A stretch of 64,000 bases of DNA from Quillaja saponaria (GCA_029379385.1 CM055618.1:3234134-3298133); one strand, 5' to 3'. Shown: positions 1-10,959, counted from the stretch's first letter. Numbers and translations: made by a program. Notes: generated by a model from the sequence alone, not told the origin.

Positions 1-79
1 ATTTTGAACTAAATTAGTTGTTTTGTATTTTTTATAAATAGGTAATTATTACTTTTATGATACTAGGTAAATGTGTTGA

Positions 80-328
80 GACAGTTTCCTTGTACCTTAT
101 AAAGGTATGAGGTACCATTTGAAGGAATGGAGAATAGGACCTTTGTTGAACACTCCTCATGAATACTTTAATATGAAGCACTCCTCAGTTAACAATATCA
201 TTAAGAGGGGATTTAACATGTTAAAGGGTAGATGGGGCATTCTTAGGGGCAAGTTATACTACACATTCAAGGTGCAATGTAGGATCATTATAGCATGTTG
301 TTTGCTACATAACCATATTAGAATGTAA
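80..328 (+). pseudogene. PIF/Harbinger-type transposase, C-terminal fragment
   Basis: The frame opens just after a stop at 77-79 and reads FLVPYKGMRYHLKEW, then EYFNMKHSSVNNIIKRGF, LKGRWGILR and CRIIIACCLLHNHIR. These match in order the end of plant HARBI1-like DDE transposases (RYHLKEW..., HSSxRNVIERxFG, LKxRWxIL, ACCxLHN). In the family this region follows the catalytic aspartates and contains the last acidic residue of the DDE triad. Here only the tail remains, with no catalytic core in the window, and the stop at 329 comes right after the LHN motif. The element probably continues off the left edge. A Myb/SANT-like fragment lies downstream, the usual partner in Harbinger elements. Family assignment is confident; activity is excluded by truncation. 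Confidence 0.8.
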
Positions 329-819
329 ATACTTGTTGATCCATATAAAACACAATATGATGCAAAATGAAGAACAAAAAGAATATGTGGATAAGGAGAA
401 ACCTGAAGAAGGGGAAAACATAATTAGATTTGCTTAGTCAACTCATGCTTGGACCACCAAACAATATGGCATAAGAGATGCTCAACAATTGGAGAGTTAG
501 AAGAGGCTAAATTACAATTTAGTATGTTAAATTTAAATGTTTCATGATTTTAAGTTACTTAACAAATTACATTGTCAGTTTCTATTTGGTTTTATTTGAA
601 GCACATTATGAATAATGCTTACTATTATGTTTGTAATAGTTATGAGTTGTTTTTGAATAATGTTATTTGATATGTTACTTTTATTATGATTAATTTATTG
701 TTATAGTTGTTGAAAAGGATGTTGATTCTCAAAATGAATGTATGTATTGTCATACTTAAATCACAGTACATGAGTATGGTTATATGTATTTGTAGATATG
801 GATGTTGAAAGGGGGGAAG

Positions 820-1310
820 TACTAAGCACCATTGGACAAGTGCTAATCATTCCAAGCTTGTCAAATGCTAGGAAAACATGGCAAATTTAGGAAAATAAGA
901 ATCTGACAATGGCACTATTAGGGCTGTATATGGAGGCAATTAGAAACCTGGTTACATGAGAAGATACTAGGATGCAGGATTAGGGAAAACCCTCATGTTC
1001 TACACTTTTCAAATGTAACATAGTCATACTATAGCCAAAGGCTTGAGAAACAAGCAATTTCCTTATTACTACAGGTTTGTATGGATAGAGAGGTGCAAAT
1101 GTAGTGGACGCTATGAATAAGGATGAAGCTTCAAGTGGTGATGACTTTATGACAACTATGAAGGGGCTGATGAGATTGAGTTGGATGAGCTAGTTGATGA
1201 CATTACTAATCTAAGGCATAAGGAGGAGACTACTGATAATGTACCAGTAATAAAGAATGCAGGGTATCTAGGGAACATAGTGAATGAAGGGACTATTTCT
1301 AGATAAATAG
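820..1310 (+). pseudogene. Myb/SANT-like DNA-binding protein remnant (Harbinger partner)
   Basis: One reading frame from about 820 gives HHWTSANHSKLVKC, ENMANLG, ESDNGTIRAVY, KPGYMRR, then IAKGLRNKQFPYYYRFVWIE, interrupted by several stops. The order (W-T, L-V-x-C, a D-N-G-T-F-K-P-G-Y-L-like block, W near the end) is that of plant Myb/SANT-like (Myb_DNA-bind_3 type) proteins. After a frame change, an acidic stretch reading ADEIELDELVDDI continues the homology weakly. In PIF/Harbinger transposons this protein binds the transposon ends and brings the transposase into the nucleus. It sits about 500 bp after the transposase tail on the same strand, so both are probably one dead element. Confidence 0.6.
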
Positions 1311-2250
1311 GCTATAGTTTGACAAAGAAGACCAAAAAGGAGCCAGAGGAGGTGGAGAAAACAGTTTGGGTGAGTTGGTGACTAGTATGAAAAATTTAGT
1401 AATTTTTGAAGAAACTGTTTCTAATATTTCCAAAATAGCCAAGTGTTTTCAGCTAGAATCTAATGGTGCAAAGAGAAGGTGAAATATGTATGAAGTAGTG
1501 TCAAAAGTTGAAGTATTCATCAGTGTAATTCAAAGGCTTAGTGCTGGAGAGATACTCAGTTACGATGGTAACAAGACAAACTATTTCTACTATGAGAGAT
1601 CCAAAAGGAGCTATATTTGTCAACATTAGTGGCCATAGAGTACTTCATTTGAATGAGGTCTGATTAGTTTTTGTTTGAATGAAGGCACTTATATTGAAGG
1701 TTGGAGGAAAGGGACTGACCAGTGGGAGCAGTGTATGATTGTAAAGTAGTTCTTGACTTGATGAATGAAAGAAACATTGTAAAACTAACATGAAATTGTA
1801 CTTTGTATCTAATATTATTTTATTTTATTTTATTTTTTGTAGTAGAGTGCATAATTTAGGATGATGATGTTAGTATTTAGTTTGGATGATATTATATATT
1901 TTGCTTATTTGGAACTACATTACTATAATGTTTAATTTGTTTTGAATTATTTCTTGGTACACTTGGTTTGATAGCCATCAAACCGGCGCAAGTATCAAAT
2001 ATGCACAAGTTACACAACATTATGCAGAGTTTATAATAATTTTTTTTTAAATTCATATTTATTATCAGGAATTATAATTTACATACAAACATGGGAATTA
2101 AAAAAAATAAAAAATTCATGAATAAATTATGGCAAACTCAAATAAAAAAATTAAATTTTACCGTAGAATTAGTTTGCGTCTAATATATATTTTCCCGAAA
2201 AAGTTATTTAGGAGAGTAAACCATCTGACCCAAACAAAAAGAAGCCGAGT
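1311..2250. other. Intergenic, AT-rich, no gene seen
   Basis: This stretch has frequent stops in all frames. It contains T-rich runs around 1818-1840 and 2040-2050 and probably the 3' part of the decayed Harbinger element. No terminal inverted repeat could be paired by eye. Confidence 0.5.
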
Positions 2251-2280
2251 TGGGTTCGAGGTGCTTTGGACCTTCAACTG

Positions 2281-2437
2281 AAGCCCACTGGAAAATTTGA
2301 AGGCCCATGAGTCCAGTGCAGGCCCTTGGTTCCCGTCGTCTCCGTCTGCATTTACATTCATTCATGCCCCACTCGAAACGCAGCAGTAGTCACAGACATT
2401 GGTCCTTTAAACCCTAGCAAGGCCCTTTAAACCCTAG
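2281..2437 (+). promoter_or_regulatory. NOP58 promoter: site II and telo-box elements
   Basis: Two GCCCA-type site II cores are visible (AAGCCCA at 2281-2287 and AGGCCCA at 2301-2307), followed by two copies of AAACCCTAG (2409-2417 and 2429-2437) 20 bp apart. Telo-boxes together with site II motifs are the established promoter signature of plant ribosomal-protein and nucleolar genes, where they link expression to cell division and growth. The placement about 600 bp upstream of the NOP58 ATG fits if the leader is spliced. Transcription probably starts close to or just after the telo-boxes; no clear TATA box was seen. Confidence 0.75.
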
Positions 2438-2570
2438 TAGAGGAGAAACCAACTACAACTCGAAGCTTGAAGTCAATAAAAAGCATTCTGCAATAGAAAA
2501 TCTCTCCGGTGTCTACACCAATCTTCGGAATTCGTAGTCCTGACGACGTTTCACCTGGGTGCTGTATAAG

Positions 2571-2997
2571 GTGGCTCTCCTCATGTATTATTATGGATGA
2601 TTCTCCTTCGTTATCATTTTGGTGAAAATTTATGGAAAATTAATTTGGATTTCTAGACATATGCTTCCCATGTTTACTTCTGTATAGTTGTCTTTAGAAC
2701 ACCCAATGAGATAAAACAGAGTTTGTAAGGTTGAGTTGCTGCTTATCTGCAATCACAGCCGTGCTTTTGTACTTATTTCTGTGGATATGTATGGATGTTT
2801 AAACTTTGAATTCCTGTCGCTTGTGCTTATATAAAACGCTACTGGAATGGAATCGATTAAGGTCAATTGGGTGTTGCTAGTAGTGTATTTCAAACAGAAT
2901 TGCTTATTTATGTTTTCTGGGAAATAAGATGAGCATAATATTTTTGGCGGAGTTTTTATAGGTATTTAGACTGATATCTTGGTATTTAGTTTTCCAG
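2571..2997 (+). other. Probable intron in the NOP58 5' leader
   Basis: ATAAG/GTGGCT at 2571 is a plausible donor and TTTTCCAG ending at 2997 a strong acceptor. The acceptor lies 22 bp before the ATG at 3020. The interval is T-rich and has no reading frame. The acceptor is convincing; the donor could instead be the GT at 2559. Confidence 0.5.
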
Positions 2998-3019
2998 GTG
3001 CACTTCAGAAAGTTATAAA

Positions 3020-6000
3020 ATGCTTGTGTTGTTTGAAACACCGGCTGGTTTTGCACTTTTTAAAGTTTTGGATGAGGGGAAGCTCTCCAAAGTAGAGGTA
3101 ATCTTCTTAAATGGATCCTTTCCTTACTATTTGCTTGATTCTCCTGAAAAGGATTGATAGCTCGAGAAGGTTGTTTATGTTTCTTTAAAAATTAGCTTTA
3201 TTTTTTTGTCTGTAAACGAAATTTTTTTATTTGGGTCTAAGTTCTGTGGCTGCTTGTTGTTATAGTACAATTTCATTTTCAAGTCGTAACGGATATCATA
3301 TGTTTTCTCTCTTTTCTTTTATTTATGTATAATATATAGCTGACTGATCTATATTTTCTCTAAAAGTGGATGTAGTAAAATTCTAATATCTTCTTTGATG
3401 TTTTTATTAAAAATCTTTTGCCATGCAGGATTTGTTGAATGATTTTTCCAGTGCAGAAACCACTAGACAGGTTCTCTCTCTCCCTCTCTCTCTCCCTTCC
3501 TCCCTTCCTCCCTTCCTCCCTTCCTCCCTTCCTCCCTTCCTCCCTTCCTCCCTTCCTCCCTCCATACCTTAATATATTTAAAATTTTAAACATCATAATT
3601 TGTTACGAATCTCACCATATATAGTACTGAATTTTAGGTGGTCAAGTTGAAAGCATTTTCCAAGTTTGAGAATACTTCCGAAGCTTTGAAAGCTGCAACT
3701 TTGTTGAACGAAAGCAAACCTAGCAAGGGTCTATGCAAGTTCTTGCGAGCTCATTGTGATGGTGAAGCATTAGCTGTGTCCGACTCGAAGCTTGGAAATG
3801 TGATTAAGGATAAACTGGTTCGGACACTTTTCCTTCTCATATTATTTATGTTCATGTCAGCTTGTCATTGACAGCCATTTCTCTGAACTAATGGGTTGGT
3901 TATTATTTCTTGTCTTGCAGAAAATAGAATGCAGTCCACAACAATTCTATTATGGAATTGATGAGAGGTGTGAGAACTCAACTAACAGATCTCATATCTG
4001 GTCTAGCGGTCCATGATTTGGCACCAATGAGCTTGGGTCTATCTCATAGCTTATGCAGATACAAGTTGAAGTTCAGCTCTGATAAGGTCTATTTTCTATA
4101 TGCCCAGAGGTGTTATCTTAATCTATAAGATTCTTCTTTTCCTGTTGGAAAAATGCTGATATTGGAGACTATTTTAGTCATAAAATTATGCTAGTATTTG
4201 AATTTGGTGCAATTGAATCTTTCGTAGGAATACTTACTGAGCAGGTTAATGTTTGTGTCATTATATTATACGTACAATTTAGAGTTGTTAGTGATACATT
4301 AGAGTTACTGTGTAATTAAGTACATTGCCGTAATTCTACTTTAAAGTCGTAATTTAATTGATAACATTGAAGAATCATTTTCTTATAGAAAGCGAAGGCA
4401 TCACTGTTATCAATTCTCTATGATAAAGACATATATTCTCCATGCTGCTGTAGCCTGAATGTATATTGCTGTATTAGGTGGATACTATGATTATCCAGGC
4501 CATTGGTTTGCTTGATGATCTTGATAAAGAGCTAAATACGTATGCAATGAGGGTTCGAGAATGGTATGGTTGGCATTTTCCAGAGCTCTCAAAGATAGTA
4601 CAGGATAACATCCTATATGCAAGAACGGTCAAGCTGATGGGTAATCGTGCTAATGCTGCAAAGCTTGATTTCTCTGAGGTAAAGTCAGTAGTTGTTTCAG
4701 TTAACTGTGATATTATTCTGAATGTTCTCCCTTGGGCATGGCTTATAGGATTTACCAATTAGGCAATTGGTTAAATTTCATGATTCATAGGAATTCACAC
4801 GATCTTCTTATTCTTGACTGTAGAAGGCCAGGGCCTAGCCTAGTTGTACTCGAACCTGCCAATAACTCTGTTACCTGTCCGTGTATGGTATACTAATTGG
4901 CTGCCCCATCCCCAAAGGGTACAACACTATGTTTTTTATTTTCTTTATTACTATAATTTTTTATTTTAGGTCAACATAAATGAGTCAACTTTTATTTAAA
5001 AAGAAAAGTAATTTTGCATCTAGGAAGAGTTGACCCTTGATCTTTGTAAAGAAGTCATCTTATTGCCACCACGCTAGGTACATTTTTGTTTCATAAATTG
5101 TATGTTATGGAATATATTTTGGATATATATCATAATAAGTTCAGTCGGGTATGTGTTTGGGTTTGGTGGGTATTGTAGCATTCCAGTATCTGTACCCCAA
5201 TAAACTTCTGAAGTCATACCTGTACATGTTCCTGTTACCCGAACTTGAACCCATATATAGTAGTGTTAGACCTGATTCATTACTGCCAAAGAATTACTTG
5301 AAATGAGTTGACATGGTAGACCTGCTTTCTCTGGAACCGTCGATTGTATTCAAATTATCTTTTTCAAATAAAGATGAATCTCAGTTTTTCTTCTTTCTGT
5401 TTACTTGCTCAAATTATGCAGATATTGCCTGAGGAAGTGGAGTCAGAATTGAAGGAGGCAGCTGTGATATCCATGGGAACTGAAGTTAGTGACCTTGATT
5501 TGGCTAACATCAAAGATCTATGTGACCAGGTTTTGTCTCTTTCTGAGTATAGAGCTCAACTATATGATTATCTCAAAACTAGGATGAACACCATTGCACC
5601 CAATTTGACTGTTCTCGTTGGGGAGCTTGTTGGTGCTCGACTCATTGCCCATGGTGGCAGCTTATTGAATCTTGCAAAGCAGCCTGGTAGTACTGTTCAG
5701 ATTCTTGGTGCGGAAAAGGCTCTCTTCAGAGCCCTAAAGACTAAGCATGCAACTCCCAAGTATGGGCTCATCTATCATGCGTCCTTGATTGGTCAGGCAG
5801 CCCCAAAAATCAAGGGAAAAATATCTCGGTCACTTGCTGCTAAAACGGCTTTGGCAATAAGATATGATGCTCTTGGAAATGGCCAAGATAACTCCATGGG
5901 ACTAGAAAATAGAGCTAAGGTAGCTACATAACTTCAGCTAGTATCTTCTGTTGCTTTCTAGTACTGTCTTATTTTATTTTATTATTTTTTGGCGTAGATT

Positions 6001-6617
6001 GAAGCACATTTAAGAAATCTAGAAGGGAGAGAATTGGGTCGTTTTGCTGGTTCAGCTAAAGGCAAGCCCAAGATAGAAATCTATGACAAGGACCGAAAGA
6101 AGGGACCTGGAGCAATGTTAACTGCAGCCAAGGTCTGTTCTTTGCTCCATATAATATGCATAAGATTTGCACTTTAAAATCCAATCTGATAATCTGTTTT
6201 ACGTAGACATATAACCCTTCAGCGGATTCTGTTCTCGGGAAAACTGCTGCTTCTGGGGATGAGGAAGTAGCTGACCATAAGAAGAGGAAGATTGAGAGAG
6301 AACAATCAAAGGTTGAAGAAGCAACGGAGGAGGCTCCTGTTACTGGTGAAAAGAAGAAAGAGAAGACAAAGAAGAAGAAGAAGAAGAAAGCTGATGAAGA
6401 CTTGGCTTTACAACATGATGGAGATGTCAGAGTAAATGCAGAAGTTGAAGCTGGTAAAAAAGAAAAAAAGAAAAAGAAAAGTGCAGCTGAGAATGCTGAG
6501 ATGCTGGATGGGGATGTTGAGAATGTTGTTGCAGTAGAAAAGAAGAAAAAGAGAAAGCTTGCTGAACAAGAAGAATTGTTTGAAATGCGCAGCAAAAAGA
6601 AAGAGAAAAAGAAGTGA
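3020..6617 (+). CDS. NOP58: Nucleolar protein 58 (box C/D snoRNP core)
   Basis: NOP58 is a core scaffold of box C/D snoRNPs, which guide 2'-O-methylation and processing of rRNA in the nucleolus. Exons by homology and GT-AG borders: 3020-3097, 3429-3470, 3638-3817, 3928-4086 (see separate entry), 4478-4678, 5422-5919, 5998-6132 and 6207-6617. The model gives about 567 residues, close to plant NOP58. The N-terminal domain begins [26 protein letters not shown]-type block ([14 protein letters not shown], about residues 175-188) is followed by the Nop RNA-binding domain ([20 protein letters not shown] and [20 protein letters not shown], in exon 6). The tail from about 432 is packed with lysine clusters (KKKKKKK), typical of the family. 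Exon 3 starts V-V-K where relatives have M-V-K. If the frame problem in exon 4 is real and not rescued, this copy is a pseudogene; otherwise it looks fully functional. Confidence 0.93.
3471..3637 (+). repeat. Pyrimidine microsatellite filling NOP58 intron 2
   Basis: The 167-bp intron begins directly with CT-rich sequence: a (CT)n tract at 3474-3496, then about eight TTCCTCCC units to about 3563. The template strand is pure purine, so both strands give spurious ORFs (Ser/Leu/Pro on plus, Gly/Arg/Lys on minus). The tract starts 3 bp after the donor, so the donor region itself is embedded in the repeat. Acceptor TTTTAG ends at 3637. Confidence 0.85.
3918..4086 (+). other. NOP58 exon 4 with a one-base insertion and a nearby alternative acceptor
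   Basis: The canonical acceptor CTTGCAG ends at 3920. Read from 3921, exon 4 gives K-I-E-C and then shifts out of the conserved frame, ending at TGA 4014-4016. The conserved sequence ([15 protein letters not shown] onward) is in the next frame from 3937. An extra A at 3933 (TGC-A-GTC, where relatives would read TGC GTC) explains the shift exactly. A second AG at 3926-3927 would start the exon at 3928, giving N-A-V-H-N-N in the right frame and joining exon 5 in phase 0, at the cost of two residues. Whether this is a rescue splice, a dead allele or an assembly error cannot be told from the sequence. Confidence 0.75.
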
Positions 6618-7647
6618 GGATTAGTATGTCTCCGGTAGAGTGCTTGGCTACGTAACTGGCGACTGCGTGCCCATCAATTTTGGATAAATTATAGGAACTT
6701 CTTACATTTATGTGGTTTTGTCCAATTCTTGGTCTTATGATGATTTTAATACAATTCAGTAATATGTGCTGGCTGGTTACGAGTTGTAGGCTTTAACGGA
6801 GAAAGGTATAATATTGCTGCAATTGTATGTCTCTCGTTACTTGTGTTTTTTTCCATCTGAGTACTTATTTTGTTTGAACCTTTAAGTAATGGGTAACTTT
6901 TATGTTATCATGAAAGTTTCTCGTCAGTGCTAGTTGATGTCGTTTGTAATCTGTTCCGTGAATTGACTTTATTTTCTGCTCTGATAAAAGGGGAAACTGA
7001 CACAATTATTCTGCCCTTAATCTTCTACCTATATTTAGTCTCCCTATAAAAGATCTGTAATTTGTTCAGCTATTCCATGTGGACAATTTTTCATATTCAA
7101 ATTAGATAAACTGAGTTTTTTTTTTTTTTTTCAAAGATCAACTGAGTGTTAAACTTAAGATAAATATTCAAATTATAGTGCTCCCAAAAGAAGAAACACA
7201 GCCCTATTTTGGATTCCTTCCTCTTTTGCAAAACTATAGATAGTGTGAAAATAAATAAAAGGGAAATGAGGAAGTGGATAGGTATGTGGCAGTGTAGCTT
7301 GCGTACAAATTTTAGCTGCTGCTATGCGAAATCACTTCAAAAATAATGAATTTAGTCTACATATAAATTATATTTTAGATAAATCAAAATATATCATGAC
7401 TAATTAAGCCTATATGATACAACTAATTTTGTTTTGGTTGAAATTACGCATTTATACAAAAATATACAAATTGAACATATAAGTTTAAGATGATAGAGAA
7501 AACATAGTTTAACAATTTAATCATCTCAATATATTTCATTTTAATACTTAATATTTTTAAAATCAAGAGAATGTACTGTTCAATATTGTAATTTTAATTG
7601 TCTATTATATAAATATATAAATATATATATATATATATAAATATGGA
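6618..7647. other. NOP58 3' flank and AT-rich spacer
   Basis: The stretch contains the NOP58 3' untranslated region of unknown length, a poly-T run at about 7116-7130 and an (AT)n tract at 7619-7640. No ORF with recognisable homology was found. Confidence 0.5.
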
Positions 7648-8385
7648 TAGCTTTATTACCACATACAACATCTTTAGGACCGCAACCTATTAAACATGAT
7701 CAATTTTATTCTTCCTAAAATACCCTCCTACTATTTCTCTTTCTTATTTTTCTTTCATCAATTAAATTTTTTCTCATACTACAACTCTTATTTATCTTCT
7801 CAGTCATAAGTACAAATTATATATCTCTTCTTCTTTCTATGGCTAACATCATTAAATTTCAATTTTACAATTCTCTATGTTTTTATTATCAGACTATTAT
7901 CTTAAACAAAACAATGACAATGTCAAAACAAAAATCTCAGCTATTGTCCGTTTTTTTTTTTTTTTTTTTTTGTATGTAAATTTTGACCCTGCCTGAATCT
8001 TATAATCTCCTTCACTCCCTATATAAGCACATAACCTTAACCTTTTAAAATTAGCAAATTTGATCAAAAAAAGAAAATGATGCGAAATTAATTAGTTTGT
8101 CGATTTATGAAAAGACGACATAGGGAGATAACCAAAATATTTGTGAAGTTGGAGGGAGGAATATAGAGGGAAGAGCAAAAGGAGCAAGATGATGGGAGAG
8201 ATGGAATATGGACAAGTTGAAAGAAAACGTATTTGTTTTTGGGTTTCTCACCTTTAGTTTAATGCAATTTAATTTATTATGTAATTGATTTGTAAAATAA
8301 TATTAATTGAGGATGGTTTAGCCTATTTACAATATTTTTCAATTAAGCTGTGGCTTTAGGTATTTTGATTGTGGTAATAAGACCA
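7648..8385. mobile_element. Candidate non-autonomous DNA element with imperfect inverted ends
   Basis: TAGCTTTATTACCAC at 7648-7662 is mirrored by GTGGTAATAAGACCA at 8371-8385 (12 of 15 positions pair). The similarity extends further inward in looser form (ACATCTTTAGGACCGCAAC against TACCTAAAGCCACAGC on the other strand). The interior has no coding frame. The (AT)n tract lies immediately outside the left end, a frequent insertion context. No target duplication was identified, so ends are approximate; superfamily unknown. Confidence 0.4.
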
Positions 8386-8507
8386 CCCTTTAAATATTTT
8401 TTGAATAATTTAGATAAAATAAATATAAATACAAACAATTCATCATGAACCTAATATGCCCATCAAGACTTTTACACGTACAACCCTCAAAGAAAGAAAA
8501 AAATAAT

Positions 8508-8859
8508 TGTTAATACAAATATTAACTTAAGCCCAATAAGCCCAAGCTCACCAAAGGCTCTACAAATACAAAACTCTCACATTCTCAAAAAAGGTCATTC
8601 TCTATACACTTTATAGCTCTCCCCTTATCTCTCTAGATACTGACTTGAGTTTCGGAGTGCTGACAAGGTCTCCAAGACCACCCCTGCAGGTGCATTGAGG
8701 AGACCTCTAGCTCGGACACATTAAGGAGACCTCCTCGCCAGGTCTCCAGCTCAGACAAGTAAGAGGCAATGAGGAGACCATCTCATTAGGTCTCCAACTC
8801 GGACACATTGAGGAGACCACCTCACCAGGTCTCCAGCTCAGACAAATCCGACATTAACA
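8508..8859 (+). repeat. 5' LTR of the LARD-like element
   Basis: Its 3' half is built from imperfect roughly 30-40-bp repeats of a GGTCTCCAGCTCGGACA / TTGAGGAGACC pattern. The same internal repeats occur in the 3' LTR. The two LTRs differ by scattered substitutions and small indels, so the insertion is not very recent. Confidence 0.88.
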
Positions 8860-8912
8860 TTGGCGCCGTCTGTGGGAAATCTGACATGAACATTGGCGCT
8901 GTCTATGAAAAA
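8847..8912 (+). promoter_or_regulatory. Primer-binding site, tandemly duplicated with the LTR end
   Basis: TGGCGCCGT at 8861-8869, just after the LTR end, is complementary to the 3' end of plant tRNA-Asp (…ACGGCGCCA), the primer used by several Ty3/gypsy lineages. The match weakens after nine bases. Exactly 33 bp on, the unit repeats in diverged form (TCTGACATGAACATTGGCGC, with a second TGGCGCT at 8894). The unit covers the last 13 bp of the LTR plus the primer site. Confidence 0.7.
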
Positions 8913-9189
8913 TTCATATGATTTGAATTTCCTAACCTCCACGCAGCTCTCCAGGTCTCCATCTCGCCAAATCAATGTACTAAGTTTCCTGGTCTTTGCT
9001 CCATGAACAACCTTCACAAAATATTCAGCCAGCACAATAAAACTGACCCTCATTATTGGAGCACCTATTCTTCACCACTTTAATTCTCACACCCGAGCAC
9101 TCAAACACTTCAACTCACACAGCTCACCACCTCTCCAAGATACACCAGGAACGCCTTGTTTCTTAAGCAAACCAGAGATGACCAAAGCC

Positions 9190-9960
9190 CCTTTTGGTAG
9201 CTACTCTTCTAATCAATTTTCAAGCCAATTCCGGCGACCTGAGAACCAAGGGCGGCCAACCTTATTGCCGACGCCGACCTCTCGGGTCTCCAGGTCGAAA
9301 CCGCCACCTCACTAGACTTCTCACGTGCCTCCATGAGCGACCTCAAGCGGCGGCATTCCAACCAGGTTGCCAGATTGGGTGCCTGGCGAGCTGCTCTTTC
9401 AGTCCATTTTCAAGCCAATTTCCGACGACCTGAGAACGAAGGGTGACCAACCTTATTGCCGGCGCCGACCTCCCGAGTCTCCAAGTCGAAATCGCCACCT
9501 CGCCGGACTTCTCACGCACCTCCACGCGTGGCCTCAAGCGGCGGCACTCCAACCAGTTTCGCCAGTTTTGGTTCATGGCGAGTTGCTGTTCAGGTCCATT
9601 TTCAGGCCAATTCGGGCTACCTGAGAACCCAGGACGACCACCCTAATTGCAGGAGCCGACCTCCCTGGGTCTCCAGGTCAAAATCGCCACCTCACCGGAG
9701 TTTACACGCGCCCCCACACGCTGCCTCAAGCAGCGGCACTCTAACCAGGTCGCCAGATATGGTGCATGGAAAGCTACTGTTCCAGTCCATTTTCAGTCCA
9801 ATTCCGGCGACCTGAGAACCCGGGCGACCACCCTCAATGTAGGTGCCGACCTTCCGGGTCGTCCCGTAGAAACCTCCATCTCGGCGGAGTCTTCACGCAC
9901 TGCCTTAAGTGGAGGCACTCCGCCAGATTTGTGAATGTGCAGGCAAGCTCCCAACTCAAC
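9190..9960 (+). repeat. GC-rich tandem array 1, about 191 bp x 4
   Basis: The landmark CAAGCCAATTCCGGCGACC and its variants recur at 9221, 9411, 9603 and 9794, spacings 190, 192 and 191. Each unit continues with GAGAAC..., GCCGACCTC and a CTCAAGCGGCGGCA block. Open frames occur on both strands but drift between units, so they are a by-product of low stop-codon density and not genes. Confidence 0.85.
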
Positions 9961-10824
9961 CCACCAAGAGTCTAGCCCAATAAAAGTGCAGATCTCTAAC
10001 TCGGGCTAACAAACAAAGCTCGCCATGTCGGCCCAAATCCAAAAACAGCCTAGGTTTATCTATTTTTTCTATCTGGTCCCTACACTTCATGTATGTTATG
10101 GTAACGACCCATATAGTCTACATATTTACACAATTTGCCCAAAACTTTAAATAATTATAATTTTGACCAGTTAATTTAACTATTTTTCACATTCGGACCC
10201 ATATTTATATTATTATTTTAATTACATAAGTGGCCCAAATGTTTATAAATTTACATAATTACCATATCTCTTTTCATACTTATCAAATATGCCCCTATCA
10301 TTTATATTATTTTCCTAAATGATTTGAATTAATTGTATAAATAATTTCAAAGGCTTTTATATTATCATATAATTAACCGAAGTAATTTAAAAAAATTACA
10401 TATAGGCCCTAAAATTCTTTAAATGGCCTAAAACTTTATAAATTTTACACAAGTTGCTCGCAAACTTCTATATTCTTATAGAAACTCTTGTCAACTTTAT
10501 ATCTTCAGTGCAAATCTACTAGAATCGAATGCTCAACTTAATTTGTATCTACTAAATTGTTGGATTACATGTTCATCATTAACAAAAATATTCCAAGTCT
10601 TGAAAATATTAAATCATTTACTGAAGATTCATGAGATCGCCTAAGACATCATAATTGTGGGGTCATAACAAAGATAAGCCAATCACTCATTTGTGAAAAT
10701 AATTGGCATCTTAGGTATAGTGGACCAGTAATTTACCTCGCATACATCCTGCACTTTATAGTCATATCAAAATGATAATTGCAATGCAACTATATCTTTA
10801 ACATATTATTGTATATTTATTCAG
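9961..10824 (+). other. AT-rich interior of the LARD-like element, no gene
   Basis: This is AT-rich spacer between the two GC-rich arrays with no ORF of note and no recognisable protein motif. Confidence 0.6.
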
Positions 10825-10918
10825 AAAGCATGTTATTACATGTTTACCATCATATGTGGCTAATGAATTTTTTGTTGAGATCGGCCGTTTGGCCATAGTT
10901 GCAGGAAATTTCTACAGG
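10825..10918 (+). repeat. Left flanking repeat of array 2
   Basis: The sequence from AAAGCATGTTATTACATG through GTTGCAGGAAATTT recurs in diverged form at 13439-13525 (AAGCATATTGTTTTGCCC ... GTTGCAGGAAAATTT). The pair brackets array 2. Confidence 0.65.
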
Positions 10919-10959
10919 TGAAGTAGAATGGGAGAGGCATAGCCCCCCAAAAAAACCAA

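Noticed and set aside
3360..3624. Gly/Arg/Lys and Ser/Leu/Pro ORFs on opposite strands
   Set aside because: They are translations of the pyrimidine microsatellite in NOP58 intron 2.
6056..6595. 179-codon minus-strand ORF rich in Phe and Ser
   Set aside because: It is the shadow of the lysine-rich NOP58 C-terminal exons.
9194..9975. Proline/arginine/serine-rich ORFs in several frames
   Set aside because: They are by-products of the 191-bp GC-rich array; no frame is kept between units.
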